Part shown: positions 16,062 through 24,184 of the stretch, in pieces
How positions within the stretch are numbered: position 1 is the first letter of the stretch
How the letters are laid out: the number at the start of each line of letters is the position of its first letter
NCBI GenBank assembly: GCA_046756925.1
Contig: JBHHXH010000034.1
Coordinates: 1 to 26,910, forward strand
From: JAJDBU01 sp046756925
GTDB lineage: Bacteria; Nitrospirota; Nitrospiria; SBBL01; JAADHI01
Length of the DNA: 26,910 nucleotides
Reading direction: 5' to 3'
The notes under the pieces: model-generated
Databases searched by the model: none
What the model saw: only the letters and a program-made list of their open reading frames with translations
Told to the model about the DNA's origin: nothing
Position numbers and translations under genes: made by a program

Positions 16062-16979
16062 TTGATACAGGCAACGTCGTTTATCTGGATGGATGGTCAG
16101 CTGGTGCCGTGGAAAGATGCGACGGTGCATGTCTTGACCCATACCCTCCATTACGGTTTGGGTGTTTTTGAAGGAATCCGTTGTTATAAGGGACGATCGG
16201 GTACGGCGATCTTTCGCCTGAAAGAGCACACCGAACGTCTTTTTAGATCCGCCAAAGTCGTCCAACTAGATATCCCCTATTCCCAAGATCAAATCGCAGA
16301 TGCAATCGTTGAAACGGTCCGTGCGAACGAGCTGGCCGAGGGCTATATTCGCCCGCTGGTTTATATCGGCTACGGGGAGATGGGGCTTTATGCCAAGGGT
16401 GCCAGCATTCGAATATCTATTGCCGTTTGGCCGTGGGGAACCTATCTTGGAGAAGAAGGCATCCGACAAGGCATTCGCGTTCGGGTGTCTTCGTTTTCTC
16501 GTCATCATGTGAATATCAGCCTCACTCGTGCAAAGGTCTGCGGTTATTATGTCAATTCCCAATTGGCAAAGCGGGAGGCGAAGGAGACCGGTTTTGATGA
16601 AGCGGTTTTACTGGACACGGACGGCTTTGTAACAGAGGGCCCGGGTGAGAATATTTTTATCGTCAAAAAGGGCGTTTTGAAAACGACCCCAATGAGTTCG
16701 TCCATCCTCGAGGGTATTACACGCGATACGATCCTCCAATTGGCGCGAGAACTAGAGATCGAGGCCGTTGAAGAACGTTTTACAAGGGATGATCTTTACC
16801 TGGCCGATGAAGCCTTTTTTACGGGAACTGCAGCCGAAGTCACCCCCATCCGTGAGGTCGATGGCCGGATCATTGGGGATGGGAGGCCGGGGCCTGTGAC
16901 CCAAACCCTCCAGAACACCTTTTTTGATATCGTTCGCGGCAAGGTCGAAGCCCGCCAAGGCTGGCTAAGCTATGTGTAA
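16062..16979 (+). CDS. ilvE: branched-chain amino acid aminotransferase IlvE
   Basis: The 305-residue class IV PLP enzyme transaminates leucine, isoleucine and valine with 2-oxoglutarate. It aligns along its length with E. coli IlvE: FIWMDGQLVPWKDATVHV, LHYGLGVFEGIRCY, AEGYIRPLVYIG, VWPWGTYLG, VTEGPGENIF, GITRDTI and FFTGTAAEVTPIREVDG. The PLP lysine should be Lys158 in RAKVCGYY. The start is TTG at 16062 with AAGGA about 6-7 nt upstream; an inner ATG would remove conserved residues. It follows the XRE gene after 9 nt. No other ilv gene is in the window. Confidence 0.95.
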   Translation: MIQATSFIWMDGQLVPWKDATVHVLTHTLHYGLGVFEGIRCYKGRSGTAIFRLKEHTERLFRSAKVVQLDIPYSQDQIADAIVETVRANELAEGYIRPLVYIGYGEMGLYAKGASIRISIAVWPWGTYLGEEGIRQGIRVRVSSFSRHHVNISLTRAKVCGYYVNSQLAKREAKETGFDEAVLLDTDGFVTEGPGENIFIVKKGVLKTTPMSSSILEGITRDTILQLARELEIEAVEERFTRDDLYLADEAFFTGTAAEVTPIREVDGRIIGDGRPGPVTQTLQNTFFDIVRGKVEARQGWLSYV

Positions 16980-17131
16980 TGCCGCTTGTGCGACACGGGT
17001 CCGATGGTGTGCCTGTTGACGCTCAAGATTTTTTTAGGTCATACAGATTAACCCCTTCTTGGTTTATTTCAGATTGTGCTTTTCAGGCCTTTCTCATTCA
17101 AGCGAAACCAGTGGCGGATGGCGGTTGCCAC

Positions 17132-17527
17132 TTAGTCAAAACGGGCGAAATCGTTCTTGTCTTGCCCGATTTTTATTTCGAATTGTCTTCGGACCCAGCG
17201 TTTAAAACCATTGCGGGTCGCTGGAATCAGGAGCAAAAAACCGCCGAAGTCCGTCAATAAACCGGGTGTCATTAAAACGACCCCGGCCGCAAAAATAAGT
17301 AATCCATCGACCATTTCCCCGGTCGGGATCCTCCCAATCGCTAATTCTTCTGAAATTTTTCGCCATATCTGAAGTCCCTGCAATTTTGCCAACGTGGCTC
17401 CGAGGATACCCGTTACGACCTGTAGCGTGATGGTTGGCCAAAAGCCGATGACACCCCCAAGTTTGATGAGGAGCGAGATTTCGATGAGCGGAATAACGAT
17501 AAAAAGGAAAAGAAGCCGCCCGAGCAT
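17132..17527 (-). CDS. fxsA: FxsA family membrane protein
   Basis: The 131-residue protein matches the FxsA family, small cytoplasmic-membrane proteins named for suppressing F-plasmid exclusion of phage T7; their general role is unknown. It has hydrophobic segments at about 4-22, 27-47 and 76-102, including FIVIPLIEISLLIKLG, GFWPTITLQVVTGILGA and the characteristic VVLMTPGLLTDFGGFLLLIP. The C-terminus is basic then acidic. The ATG follows GAGGG at 9 nt. It converges with ilvE, with about 150 nt of featureless DNA between. Confidence 0.9.
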   Translation of the reverse strand: MLGRLLFLFIVIPLIEISLLIKLGGVIGFWPTITLQVVTGILGATLAKLQGLQIWRKISEELAIGRIPTGEMVDGLLIFAAGVVLMTPGLLTDFGGFLLLIPATRNGFKRWVRRQFEIKIGQDKNDFARFD

Positions 17528-17672
17528 ATGCCACTACCCTCTGGAGCGGATGGGAAGCCCGTTTCTTTCGATAAAATATTCGACTGCTTGCGGTGTTTTG
17601 CAAAGCGGAAAAAACACGTGACTTGGAGTAGGGGGATCGAGACCGATGGACAGGTGGGGGCTCATAAGGATC

Positions 17673-17701
17673 ACTCTAATCCCTTTTATATAAAATGTAA
17701 A
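17673..17701 (-). promoter_or_regulatory. candidate promoter for fxsA
   Basis: On the minus strand TTTACA (17701-17696), a 17-nt spacer and TAGAGT (17678-17673) are found, about 140 nt upstream of the fxsA start. The -35 is good and the -10 only moderate. Confidence 0.35.
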
Positions 17702-17900
17702 CCATGATTTCCATTCTCAATTTGTCCCTCAAGTCATGATCGGTAATCGATAAAGAAGGTGGCGTGGGCCCGAAAACAGTTTAGATGGCCTTCGAGTGCG
17801 GATCCGTCGTAAGGCTGACATCAGGAAGCCATCGAAGCGGATCAGTGAAGTTGACTCGGTCGGGGTTCGATGGGTCAATAACCTTTAACCGGTTGCTGCC

Positions 17901-17930
17901 TTGACAATTTTTAAACCGCTATGCTAATTT
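17901..17930 (+). promoter_or_regulatory. sigma-70 promoter for the aminotransferase-serA cluster
   Basis: A perfect TTGACA (17901-17906) is followed after 18 nt by TAATTT (17925-17930), which has an extended -10 TG at 17922-17923. The predicted start is near 17937, about 54 nt before the GTG start codon at 17991. Confidence 0.7.
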
Positions 17931-17990
17931 CAACAGTTTTTCAGAGTTTTTGCCGACAGAATATCATGCTTATTTAGGGAGAAGACGATC

Positions 17991-19130
17991 GTGAAAAAAT
18001 ACCTTTTAGCACCCGGCCCGACGCAGGTGTCGCCCGATGTACTCTTGGCGATGGCGCAGCCCATCCTCCATCATCGCGCGCCGGAATTCGTTACGCTTTT
18101 ACAAGGCGTTAAAGAAGATTTGAAGTGGTTGTTTCAAACGGAAAATGATGTGTTGATTCTTGCGTCCACCGGGACCGGCGGGATGGAAGGGGCGGTGAGC
18201 AATTTTTTATCTCCTGGCGATAAAGCGTTATACGTCAATGGTGGAAAGTTTGGGGAACGGTGGGGGAAGATTTGCCAGCGTTTCGGGATTCAAACCGAGG
18301 AAATCAAGGTCGAATGGGGGCGTACGGTGAATCCGAAGGATGTGGCGGCGGCCCTGCAGAGGGACTCTTCCATCAAGGCTGTTTTTACGCAGGCATCCGA
18401 GACTTCGACCGGCGTTGCTCATCCGATTCGGGAAGTGGCGGAGGTCGTACGGGCTTACGACGGCTGTCTGATGGTGGTCGATGCCATTTCGGCGCTGGGT
18501 GTATTTGATGTGCAAACCGATGCTTGGGGGCTCGATGTCGTGGTCAGCGGCTCGCAGAAGGCCTTGGCGCTTCCACCTGGATTGGCTTTTGTATCCGTTT
18601 CGGATAAGGGTTGGCGGCAAGCCGAGAAGGCGGAAAACGGCAGGTTTTACTTCGATTTTAAAAAAGAACGGGATGCCTTGGCAAAAAATCAAACGGCCTA
18701 TACCGCGGCCGTGTCCCTCATTGTGGGCTTGGAGCAATCTCTGAGGATGATGAAGGAAGAGGGCCGGGAGCAGATCTTCGCGCGGCGAAGCCTCATGGCC
18801 AAAGCCCTGCGTGAGGCGATGACGGGCATCGGATTGGCGTCCTTCCCCAAGGAATCACCCAGTGTGTCCGTGACGGCGATTTCCGTTCCGGAAGGTTATG
18901 ACGGCCAAGCGATCTATAAAGATCTTCGAACGAAATACGGCATTACAGCAGCAGGGGGGCAGGACCATCTCAAGGGAAAGGTTTTTCGGATTTCCAACAT
19001 GGGATATCTCGATACCTTCGATACGATCACCGCCGTCGCGGCAGTGGAAATGGTGCTCAAAGGGATGGGGCATCCTCTCAAATTGGGGGCTGGCGTCGGA
19101 ATCGCCCAGGAAATTCTTTTGAAGAAGTAA
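17991..19130 (+). CDS. class V PLP aminotransferase (serine/alanine-glyoxylate type)
   Basis: The 379-residue protein belongs to the class V aminotransferase group annotated as alanine-glyoxylate or serine-pyruvate aminotransferase. It starts LLAPGPTQVSPDVL, has ASTGTGGMEGAVSN for cofactor phosphate binding, MVVDAISALG with the PLP-contacting Asp, and the PLP lysine Lys190 in VSGSQKALALPPG. The start is GTG with AGGGAGAAG upstream. It is 91 nt upstream of serA, and no serC is in the window, so it may act as the phosphohydroxypyruvate (phosphoserine) aminotransferase. That function is inferred from context; sequence alone fits serine-glyoxylate or alanine-glyoxylate exchange as well. Confidence 0.9.
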   Translation: MKKYLLAPGPTQVSPDVLLAMAQPILHHRAPEFVTLLQGVKEDLKWLFQTENDVLILASTGTGGMEGAVSNFLSPGDKALYVNGGKFGERWGKICQRFGIQTEEIKVEWGRTVNPKDVAAALQRDSSIKAVFTQASETSTGVAHPIREVAEVVRAYDGCLMVVDAISALGVFDVQTDAWGLDVVVSGSQKALALPPGLAFVSVSDKGWRQAEKAENGRFYFDFKKERDALAKNQTAYTAAVSLIVGLEQSLRMMKEEGREQIFARRSLMAKALREAMTGIGLASFPKESPSVSVTAISVPEGYDGQAIYKDLRTKYGITAAGGQDHLKGKVFRISNMGYLDTFDTITAVAAVEMVLKGMGHPLKLGAGVGIAQEILLKK

Positions 19131-19221
19131 ATCCGTTCCACGAACCGATATCTTAATCCCTATATTAAAGTCATCGCCCACCCGGGAGCATGAGAAAATT
19201 CTTAACCAGTAAGGAGGTTTT

Positions 19222-20802
19222 ATGCGTGTTTTAGTCAGCGACCCCCTGGCCGATCGGGGCATCGAAATATTAAAGAAGGCCGGCCTGAAAGTCGATATCA
19301 AAACCAAACTGTCGCCAGGGGAGTTGATTGAATCGATCCCGAATTATGATGGGTTGGTTATCCGAAGCGGCACGAAAGTGACGCAGGAGGTCATTGGTGC
19401 GGCCAAAAACCTGAAGATTATCGGCCGCGCCGGGTCGGGATTGGACAATGTTGATATCAACGCGGCGACCAAGCGTGGCATTGTCGTCATGAATACCCCC
19501 GGGGGCAATACCATCACCACCGCAGAGCATACCCTGGCACTGATGGTCGCCATGGCCCGTCGCGTTCCCCAGGCCTACCTGTCGACCCAATCCGGAAAAT
19601 GGGAAAAGAAAAAATTCATGGGCATCGAGCTCTTCAATAAAACGCTGGGTATTATCGGAGTGGGTCAGATCGGCGGCCATGTGGCCAAGTTGGCCCAGGG
19701 TATGATGATGAATGTCATTGCCTACGACGCCTATCTTTCGCCCGAGAAAGCGGAGAAAATGGGTATCGAATCGGTCGATCTGGATACGCTCTATGCCCGT
19801 TCGGATATTATTACCCTTCATACCCCCCTTACCGATCAAACGCGGCACATGATCGATGCCGCCGCTTTTCAAAAAATGAAACAAGGTGCACGCTTGATCA
19901 ATTGTGCGCGGGGCGGAATCGTGAACGAGGCGGATCTTTACGATGCACTTCAGTCCGGGAAGGTTGCCGCTGCGGCATTCGATGTGTTTGAAGTCGAACC
20001 GGTGGATCCTTCGAATCCGCTGTTGTCGCTTGAAAATTTTATCTGCACACCGCATCTTGGGGCAGCGACGAAAGAGGCGCAGGAAAATGTCGCCTTGGCC
20101 ATCGCGGAACAGCTGGTCGATTTCTTGGTGCGGGATGTCGTTCGTTTTGCGGTCAATCTCCCGTCCGTGTCCCCCGACCTCCTTCCGAAGTTGCAGCCCT
20201 ATATCGACTTGGCGGAAAAGATCGGCTCTTTTATCGGCCAGACGGCTGAGGGCGGTGTCGAGGAAGTGACGATCTCCTATGTCGGCGAAGCGGCGGATAT
20301 CCAAACGGCGCCCATTACCATTGCGGCTTTAAAAGGGCTCTTGAGTCCCATCCTGGAGGAGCCGGTCAATTCCGTGAACGCGCCCGAGATCGCCAAGGAA
20401 CGTGGGATTGTCACGAAGGAGGAGAAAAGATCCGATGCCGGGAATTTCTCGAGTCTGCTCTCCATTAAAGTGAAGGCGGGCGACAAGATCCGGCATGTGA
20501 CGGGGGCGATCTTTAATAAGACCGAGCCGCGCATTGTCGAAATAGATCGAATGTCGCTTGAATTCACACCATCTGGAAACATGTTGTATATTTTTAACGA
20601 AGATATGCCGGGTGTGATCGGTAGTTTGGGGCAACTCCTGGCGAAAAATCAGGTCAATATATCCCTCATGCAGCTCGGCCGTGAAAAAGCGGGAGGGAAG
20701 GCCATCTCGGTGGTGGGGATCGACTCGGTTCTTTCATCGGAGGTCTTACAAGAGATCAAAACGCTCCCGCACGTGCTTTCGGTGAAACAAATAAAAATGT
20801 AG
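19222..20802 (+). CDS. serA: D-3-phosphoglycerate dehydrogenase SerA, long form
   Basis: The 526-residue protein oxidises 3-phosphoglycerate to phosphohydroxypyruvate, the first step of serine synthesis. The substrate and nucleotide domains come first, with GRAGSGLDNVDI and the Rossmann loop GVGQIG (146-151). The catalytic set Arg230 (NCARGG), Glu259 (FEVEP) and His278 (TPHLGAAT) is complete. An intervening allosteric-substrate-binding domain follows, and an ACT domain occupies about 450-526 (MLYIFNEDMPGVIGSLGQLL), the serine-sensing module in this family. An AAGGAGG site lies 6 nt before the ATG. A hairpin lies between it and hisZ. Confidence 0.97.
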   Translation: MRVLVSDPLADRGIEILKKAGLKVDIKTKLSPGELIESIPNYDGLVIRSGTKVTQEVIGAAKNLKIIGRAGSGLDNVDINAATKRGIVVMNTPGGNTITTAEHTLALMVAMARRVPQAYLSTQSGKWEKKKFMGIELFNKTLGIIGVGQIGGHVAKLAQGMMMNVIAYDAYLSPEKAEKMGIESVDLDTLYARSDIITLHTPLTDQTRHMIDAAAFQKMKQGARLINCARGGIVNEADLYDALQSGKVAAAAFDVFEVEPVDPSNPLLSLENFICTPHLGAATKEAQENVALAIAEQLVDFLVRDVVRFAVNLPSVSPDLLPKLQPYIDLAEKIGSFIGQTAEGGVEEVTISYVGEAADIQTAPITIAALKGLLSPILEEPVNSVNAPEIAKERGIVTKEEKRSDAGNFSSLLSIKVKAGDKIRHVTGAIFNKTEPRIVEIDRMSLEFTPSGNMLYIFNEDMPGVIGSLGQLLAKNQVNISLMQLGREKAGGKAISVVGIDSVLSSEVLQEIKTLPHVLSVKQIKM

Positions 20803-20825
20803 ATGGCCTTCATAAAGATGCCCTT

Positions 20826-20868
20826 CGTGAGATGGAAAGGGGTTCGGCCGTCGTCCATCCATCTCATG
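20826..20868 (+). repeat. hairpin in the serA-hisZ gap
   Basis: TGAGATGGA (20828-20836) and TCCATCTCA (20858-20866) form a perfect 9-bp stem, extendable by a G-U and a C-G pair, with a 21-nt loop. Direct repeats around ATAAAGAT flank it. No T tract follows, so it is not a standard terminator. It may be an mRNA processing or stability element. Confidence 0.5.
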
Positions 20869-20914
20869 CGTCCTTATAAAGATCGCTCTCAAATCTCTGT
20901 TTCGTTCCGGGTCC

Positions 20915-22216
20915 ATGACGTTTTCAAGTAAATCAAAAACGATGATCCCGAAAGGCGTTTCAGCCTTGTTGCGGGAGGGCACCTTCCGGCGCAGGGCGAT
21001 CGAACGCCAGGTCTTATCTTCCTTGGATGCTTGGGGCTACCAGGAAGTGATTCCCCCGATTTTCGAATTTCTCGATGTTTTTTCTCTGGGTGTGGATGAG
21101 GATCGTCTTGAGAACGCCTATAAATTCGTGGATCGTGCAACGGGTCGAATCATGGTGCTCCGGCCCGATGTCACGCCTCAGATTGCTCGCATCGCGGCGA
21201 CATTGCTACGTGATCAAGCCAGGCCCTTGAGACTTTGCTACTCAGCGAATGTCTTCCGCCATTCGGAAGAGCATGCGGGACGGGAACGGGAGCTTTTTCA
21301 AATCGGTGGGGAATTGATCGGTCCCACGGATGCCGAAGCCGATGCAGAGATCATTGCATTGACGATTGAAATCTTGCTCCGAATCGGATTAAAATCCTTT
21401 CGTGTTGCCATCGGTCAAATGGAATTTACACGCGGGCTGCTTAGCCCCTTTGGTTCGTCGCCTTTGTTGTTCCGAAAGATTTTGAACTTCGTGGCAAAAA
21501 AGGAGGCCTCCCAACTCGAACGATTGCTCCTTGAAGAAAACGTGGATGCCGCGAGTCGGAGGCAAGTGCTTTCGCTGCTCGACCTGCTCGGGGGCGAAAC
21601 GCTTCTAAAGCATGCCCAGAAGTTGAGCGGCCATCCTGCCTGCCGGTCGGGTTTGAAGCGTCTGAGGGATGTCTACGACATATTGCAGTCCGCCGGATAC
21701 GAAAACTATCTGCTGATCGATTTGGGGGAGGTTCGGGGGTTTAACTATTATACGGGGACGATCTTCGAGATTTTTGCAGAAGGGCTCGGGTCGGAGCTGG
21801 GCGGCGGCGGACGCTATGATCACTTGCTGGGAAAGTTCGGCGCCCCCTCTGCCTCTACCGGTTTTGCCTTCAATATCGATCGACTCCAATCGGTCATCAA
21901 CGCGTCTATGCCCGAAGAAACATTCTCCTGGGTGGATATCGCCGTTTTTTATTTGGCAAAAGATGGGGCAAGGGCCATTGCACTGACCTCAAAACTGCGC
22001 GAAGCCGGATTTCGTGTGACACGGCATCGTTGCCTGAAGGGGCAAGGAATCGATTCTTTTTGCGCAGAGGCGCGAAGGCAAAAGATTAAAAAGATTCTTT
22101 TGATGGAAGGACGTCAGCAAGATGCGCTTCGGCTGATCGATCCAAATACTGGTGCCGAAGCGCTTCAGGATCGGGAGGATGCCTTAGCATGGCTCCGGTT
22201 AAACACGGCAGTGTGA
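20915..22216 (+). CDS. hisZ: ATP phosphoribosyltransferase regulatory subunit HisZ
   Basis: HisZ is a catalytically inactive relative of histidyl-tRNA synthetase that completes and regulates short HisG. The 433-residue protein shows the class II synthetase fold: VLRPDVTPQIARIAA, a motif 2-like stretch around VFRHSEEH, VRGFNYYTGTIFEIF, and ELGGGGRYDHLLGKFG near 290-306. A C-terminal anticodon-domain-like part (about 345-430) is retained. The family match and the short hisG at 4349-5017 favour HisZ over HisS. The ATG at 20915 is used; MIPKGVSALL at 20942 is an equally possible start. Its end overlaps dnaB by 28 nt. Confidence 0.88.
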   Translation: MTFSSKSKTMIPKGVSALLREGTFRRRAIERQVLSSLDAWGYQEVIPPIFEFLDVFSLGVDEDRLENAYKFVDRATGRIMVLRPDVTPQIARIAATLLRDQARPLRLCYSANVFRHSEEHAGRERELFQIGGELIGPTDAEADAEIIALTIEILLRIGLKSFRVAIGQMEFTRGLLSPFGSSPLLFRKILNFVAKKEASQLERLLLEENVDAASRRQVLSLLDLLGGETLLKHAQKLSGHPACRSGLKRLRDVYDILQSAGYENYLLIDLGEVRGFNYYTGTIFEIFAEGLGSELGGGGRYDHLLGKFGAPSASTGFAFNIDRLQSVINASMPEETFSWVDIAVFYLAKDGARAIALTSKLREAGFRVTRHRCLKGQGIDSFCAEARRQKIKKILLMEGRQQDALRLIDPNTGAEALQDREDALAWLRLNTAV

Positions 22217-23601
22217 GCGGATCGGTCGATCTATCGATCCAGAAGATCCCACCACAAAATATCGAAGCCGAGCAGGCGGTGTTGGCTGCGATTTTGATCG
22301 ACAATCAGGCGATGAATCGGGTCGTGGGGACGCTCCATCTCGAAGATTTTTACAAGGAGATCCACCGAAAAATTTTCTCCGCAATGCTCGATCTCAATGA
22401 GGTGGGTGAGGCGATCGATCTGATTACCCTTTCCGACCGTCTCCGGGCAAAAGACCAGCTTGCGGCAGTGGGTGGAAGCCTCTATCTGACCGAACTCCTG
22501 AATTGTATCGCGACTGCAGCCAATGTTTCCTTGCATGCGAAGATTGTTCATGAAAAAGCCCTGTCCCGGGACCTCATTCGCATTGCGACCGACATTGTGA
22601 CGCAAGGCTATGAAAATCAAGGAAAAGTGGAGGACCTACTGGACCATGCGGAACGGTCCATCTTCGCCATTTCCGATAAAAGCCTGCGTGCGACCTTCGT
22701 GCCGATGAAACAGTTGGTGAAACAGGGCTTCGAGATCATCGAAAAGTTGGCGGATAAAAAATTAACCGGTCTGCCGACTTATTATAAGGACTTGGACAAA
22801 CTCACTTCCGGTTTGCAACCCTCGGACTTGATTATCGTTGCCGGTCGGCCCTCGATGGGAAAGACGGCCTTTGCGCTTGGGGTCGCCCAGAATGTATCTA
22901 TCCGAAACAATGGGACGGTCGGCGTCTTCAGTTTAGAGATGTCGAAGGAACAATTGGTCCTTCGCATGCTTTGTTCCGAGGCCAGAATCGATGCGCATAA
23001 ACTTCGGTCCGGTTTTATCGGAAAACAAATGTGGGATCAGCTGATTAATGCCGCAGGCAAGTTAAACGAGGCCCCGATTTTTATAGATGATACGCCCTCC
23101 ATGTCGATTCTGGAGATGCGGGCCAAGGCGCGGCGATTGAAATCGGAACACAATCTCAGCTTGATTATCGTGGACTACCTCCAGCTGATGCGTGGCAGGG
23201 GGGATGCAAATAGTCGAGAGCAAGAAATATCGGATATTTCTCGCTCCTTGAAGGGCTTGGCGAAAGAACTCCATATCCCTGTCATTGCCCTTTCCCAACT
23301 CTCCAGGGCGGTTGAATCGCGCCCGGAAAAAAAGAAACGGCCGATATTGGCCGACCTTCGCGAATCGGGCGCGATAGAGCAAGATGCCGATGTGGTGCTC
23401 TTTATTTATCGGGAAGAGGTGTACGACCCCTGTAAGTGTTCCCCGGAAGGGGAATGTCTCTGTGGAAAGAGGGGGTCGGCGGAAATTATTATCGGAAAAC
23501 AGAGAAATGGGCCGATCGGGGATGTTCCAATGAGCTTTATCTCTCGATATACGCGTTTTGAAGACAAATCAGACCATCCAGTTCCCTTCCATCAAGATTG
23601 A
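22189..23601 (+). CDS. dnaB: replicative DNA helicase DnaB with a four-cysteine insert
   Basis: The 470-residue protein is the hexameric fork helicase. It has the N-terminal helical domain (about 20-120; IPPQNIEAEQAVLAAIL), a linker, and the RecA-like core with P-loop GRPSMGKT (219-226), Walker B LIIVDYLQLM (325-334), LSQLSRAVE and DLRESGAIEQDAD. Before the conserved AEIIIGKQRNGP (431-442) is a segment longer than in E. coli DnaB by about nine residues, with cysteines at 415, 417, 423 and 425 (CxC, five residues, CxC), suggesting a bound metal. ATG 22189 has GGGAGGA 9 nt upstream and overlaps hisZ by 28 nt; GTG 22213, overlapping the hisZ TGA, is an alternative. Confidence 0.97.
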   Translation: MAPVKHGSVSGSVDLSIQKIPPQNIEAEQAVLAAILIDNQAMNRVVGTLHLEDFYKEIHRKIFSAMLDLNEVGEAIDLITLSDRLRAKDQLAAVGGSLYLTELLNCIATAANVSLHAKIVHEKALSRDLIRIATDIVTQGYENQGKVEDLLDHAERSIFAISDKSLRATFVPMKQLVKQGFEIIEKLADKKLTGLPTYYKDLDKLTSGLQPSDLIIVAGRPSMGKTAFALGVAQNVSIRNNGTVGVFSLEMSKEQLVLRMLCSEARIDAHKLRSGFIGKQMWDQLINAAGKLNEAPIFIDDTPSMSILEMRAKARRLKSEHNLSLIIVDYLQLMRGRGDANSREQEISDISRSLKGLAKELHIPVIALSQLSRAVESRPEKKKRPILADLRESGAIEQDADVVLFIYREEVYDPCKCSPEGECLCGKRGSAEIIIGKQRNGPIGDVPMSFISRYTRFEDKSDHPVPFHQD

Positions 23602-23781
23602 AACTGAAGGCCGTTCGATTGAGGAAGCTCCGTGCCCTGCTGCTGCTGCGATGCTTTTCTTTGGCCAACAATAGCCAACATTAGGATGTGAGAATGCACC
23701 TCCCGGCGTGGGTAGAGCAGGCTCGAACCGCAAAATAGAGTGGATATTTATCGCGGCCGCAGGAAAGGGGATGCGTCCTAT

Positions 23782-23810
23782 TTGACAATAATTTGTATTC
23801 CTCCTATAAT
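23782..23810 (+). promoter_or_regulatory. perfect consensus sigma-70 promoter for tatA
   Basis: TTGACA (23782-23787), a 17-nt spacer and TATAAT (23805-23810) match the sigma-70 consensus at every position. The predicted start is near 23817, about 70 nt before the tatA ATG. It lies in the 284-nt gap after dnaB, which otherwise shows nothing I can name. Confidence 0.9.
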
Positions 23811-23885
23811 TTCTGGGATGGTAAGTTGGAAAGTTTACGCTTCCATTATATTCCAATTCGGAGTAATTTTTTGTAGGAGGATAAG

Positions 23886-24074
23886 ATGTTCGGAATTGGA
23901 ATGCCGGAACTGCTGGTTGTGCTTGTGATCATTCTTGTGATCTTTGGCGCCGGCAAACTGCCTGAGATCGGATCTGGGCTTGGAAAGGCGATACGCGGTT
24001 TTAAAAAGGGGGTTTCGGAACCTGACGAAATCGATATGACCCCAAAAACCCATAAAGAAGATGACAAGCAGTAA
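23886..24074 (+). CDS. tatA: Sec-independent translocase protein TatA/TatE
   Basis: The 62-residue protein has the single N-terminal membrane helix (about 6-20, MPELLVVLVIILVIF), the hinge motif FGAGKLPEIG, an amphipathic helix (SGLGKAIRGFKKG) and a short polar tail of TatA-type proteins. TatA oligomers form the pore of twin-arginine export of folded proteins. The small size and lack of TatB features favour TatA/E. A TAGGAGGAT ribosome site lies just upstream. tatC and tatB are not adjacent, which is common in genomes with scattered tat genes. Confidence 0.95.
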   Translation: MFGIGMPELLVVLVIILVIFGAGKLPEIGSGLGKAIRGFKKGVSEPDEIDMTPKTHKEDDKQ

Positions 24075-24184
24075 AGTATGTCGGTTTTGTCTGAAATTGA
24101 GGATGATGCTTGCGGCCACTTTGGGGAGTATGCGTCAATAAGTATCGAGATCCATTCGGAATTTATTCAAATGAGAAGCGTTGC

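Larger units (their letters stand above)
17528..17990. other. divergent intergenic region between fxsA and the class V aminotransferase
   Basis: No gene is recognisable. The region contains a strong plus-strand promoter close to the aminotransferase (17901-17930) and a weaker minus-strand promoter for fxsA (17673-17701). A 12-bp AT palindrome, TTTTATATAAAA (17684-17695), falls in the spacer of the latter. Confidence 0.6.

Noticed and set aside
17110..17131. AGTGGC/GCCACT inverted repeat between ilvE and fxsA
   Set aside because: Long loop, short stem and no T tract on either strand, so not supported as a terminator.
16979..17260. 93-residue plus-strand frame after ilvE
   Set aside because: Its second half overlaps the end of fxsA on the other strand and it has no family features.
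19270..20304. 344-residue minus-strand open frame inside serA
   Set aside because: It mirrors the serA codon pattern; the serA catalytic motifs on the other strand show which frame is real.
20915..22216. Reading this gene as histidyl-tRNA synthetase
   Set aside because: The VRGFNYYTG region and pairing with a short HisG fit HisZ better, though sequence comparison would settle it.
23711..23735. tRNA-like words GGTAGAGCA and GGCTCGAACC after dnaB
   Set aside because: No acceptor stem, anticodon arm or correct spacing can be built around them; taken as chance.
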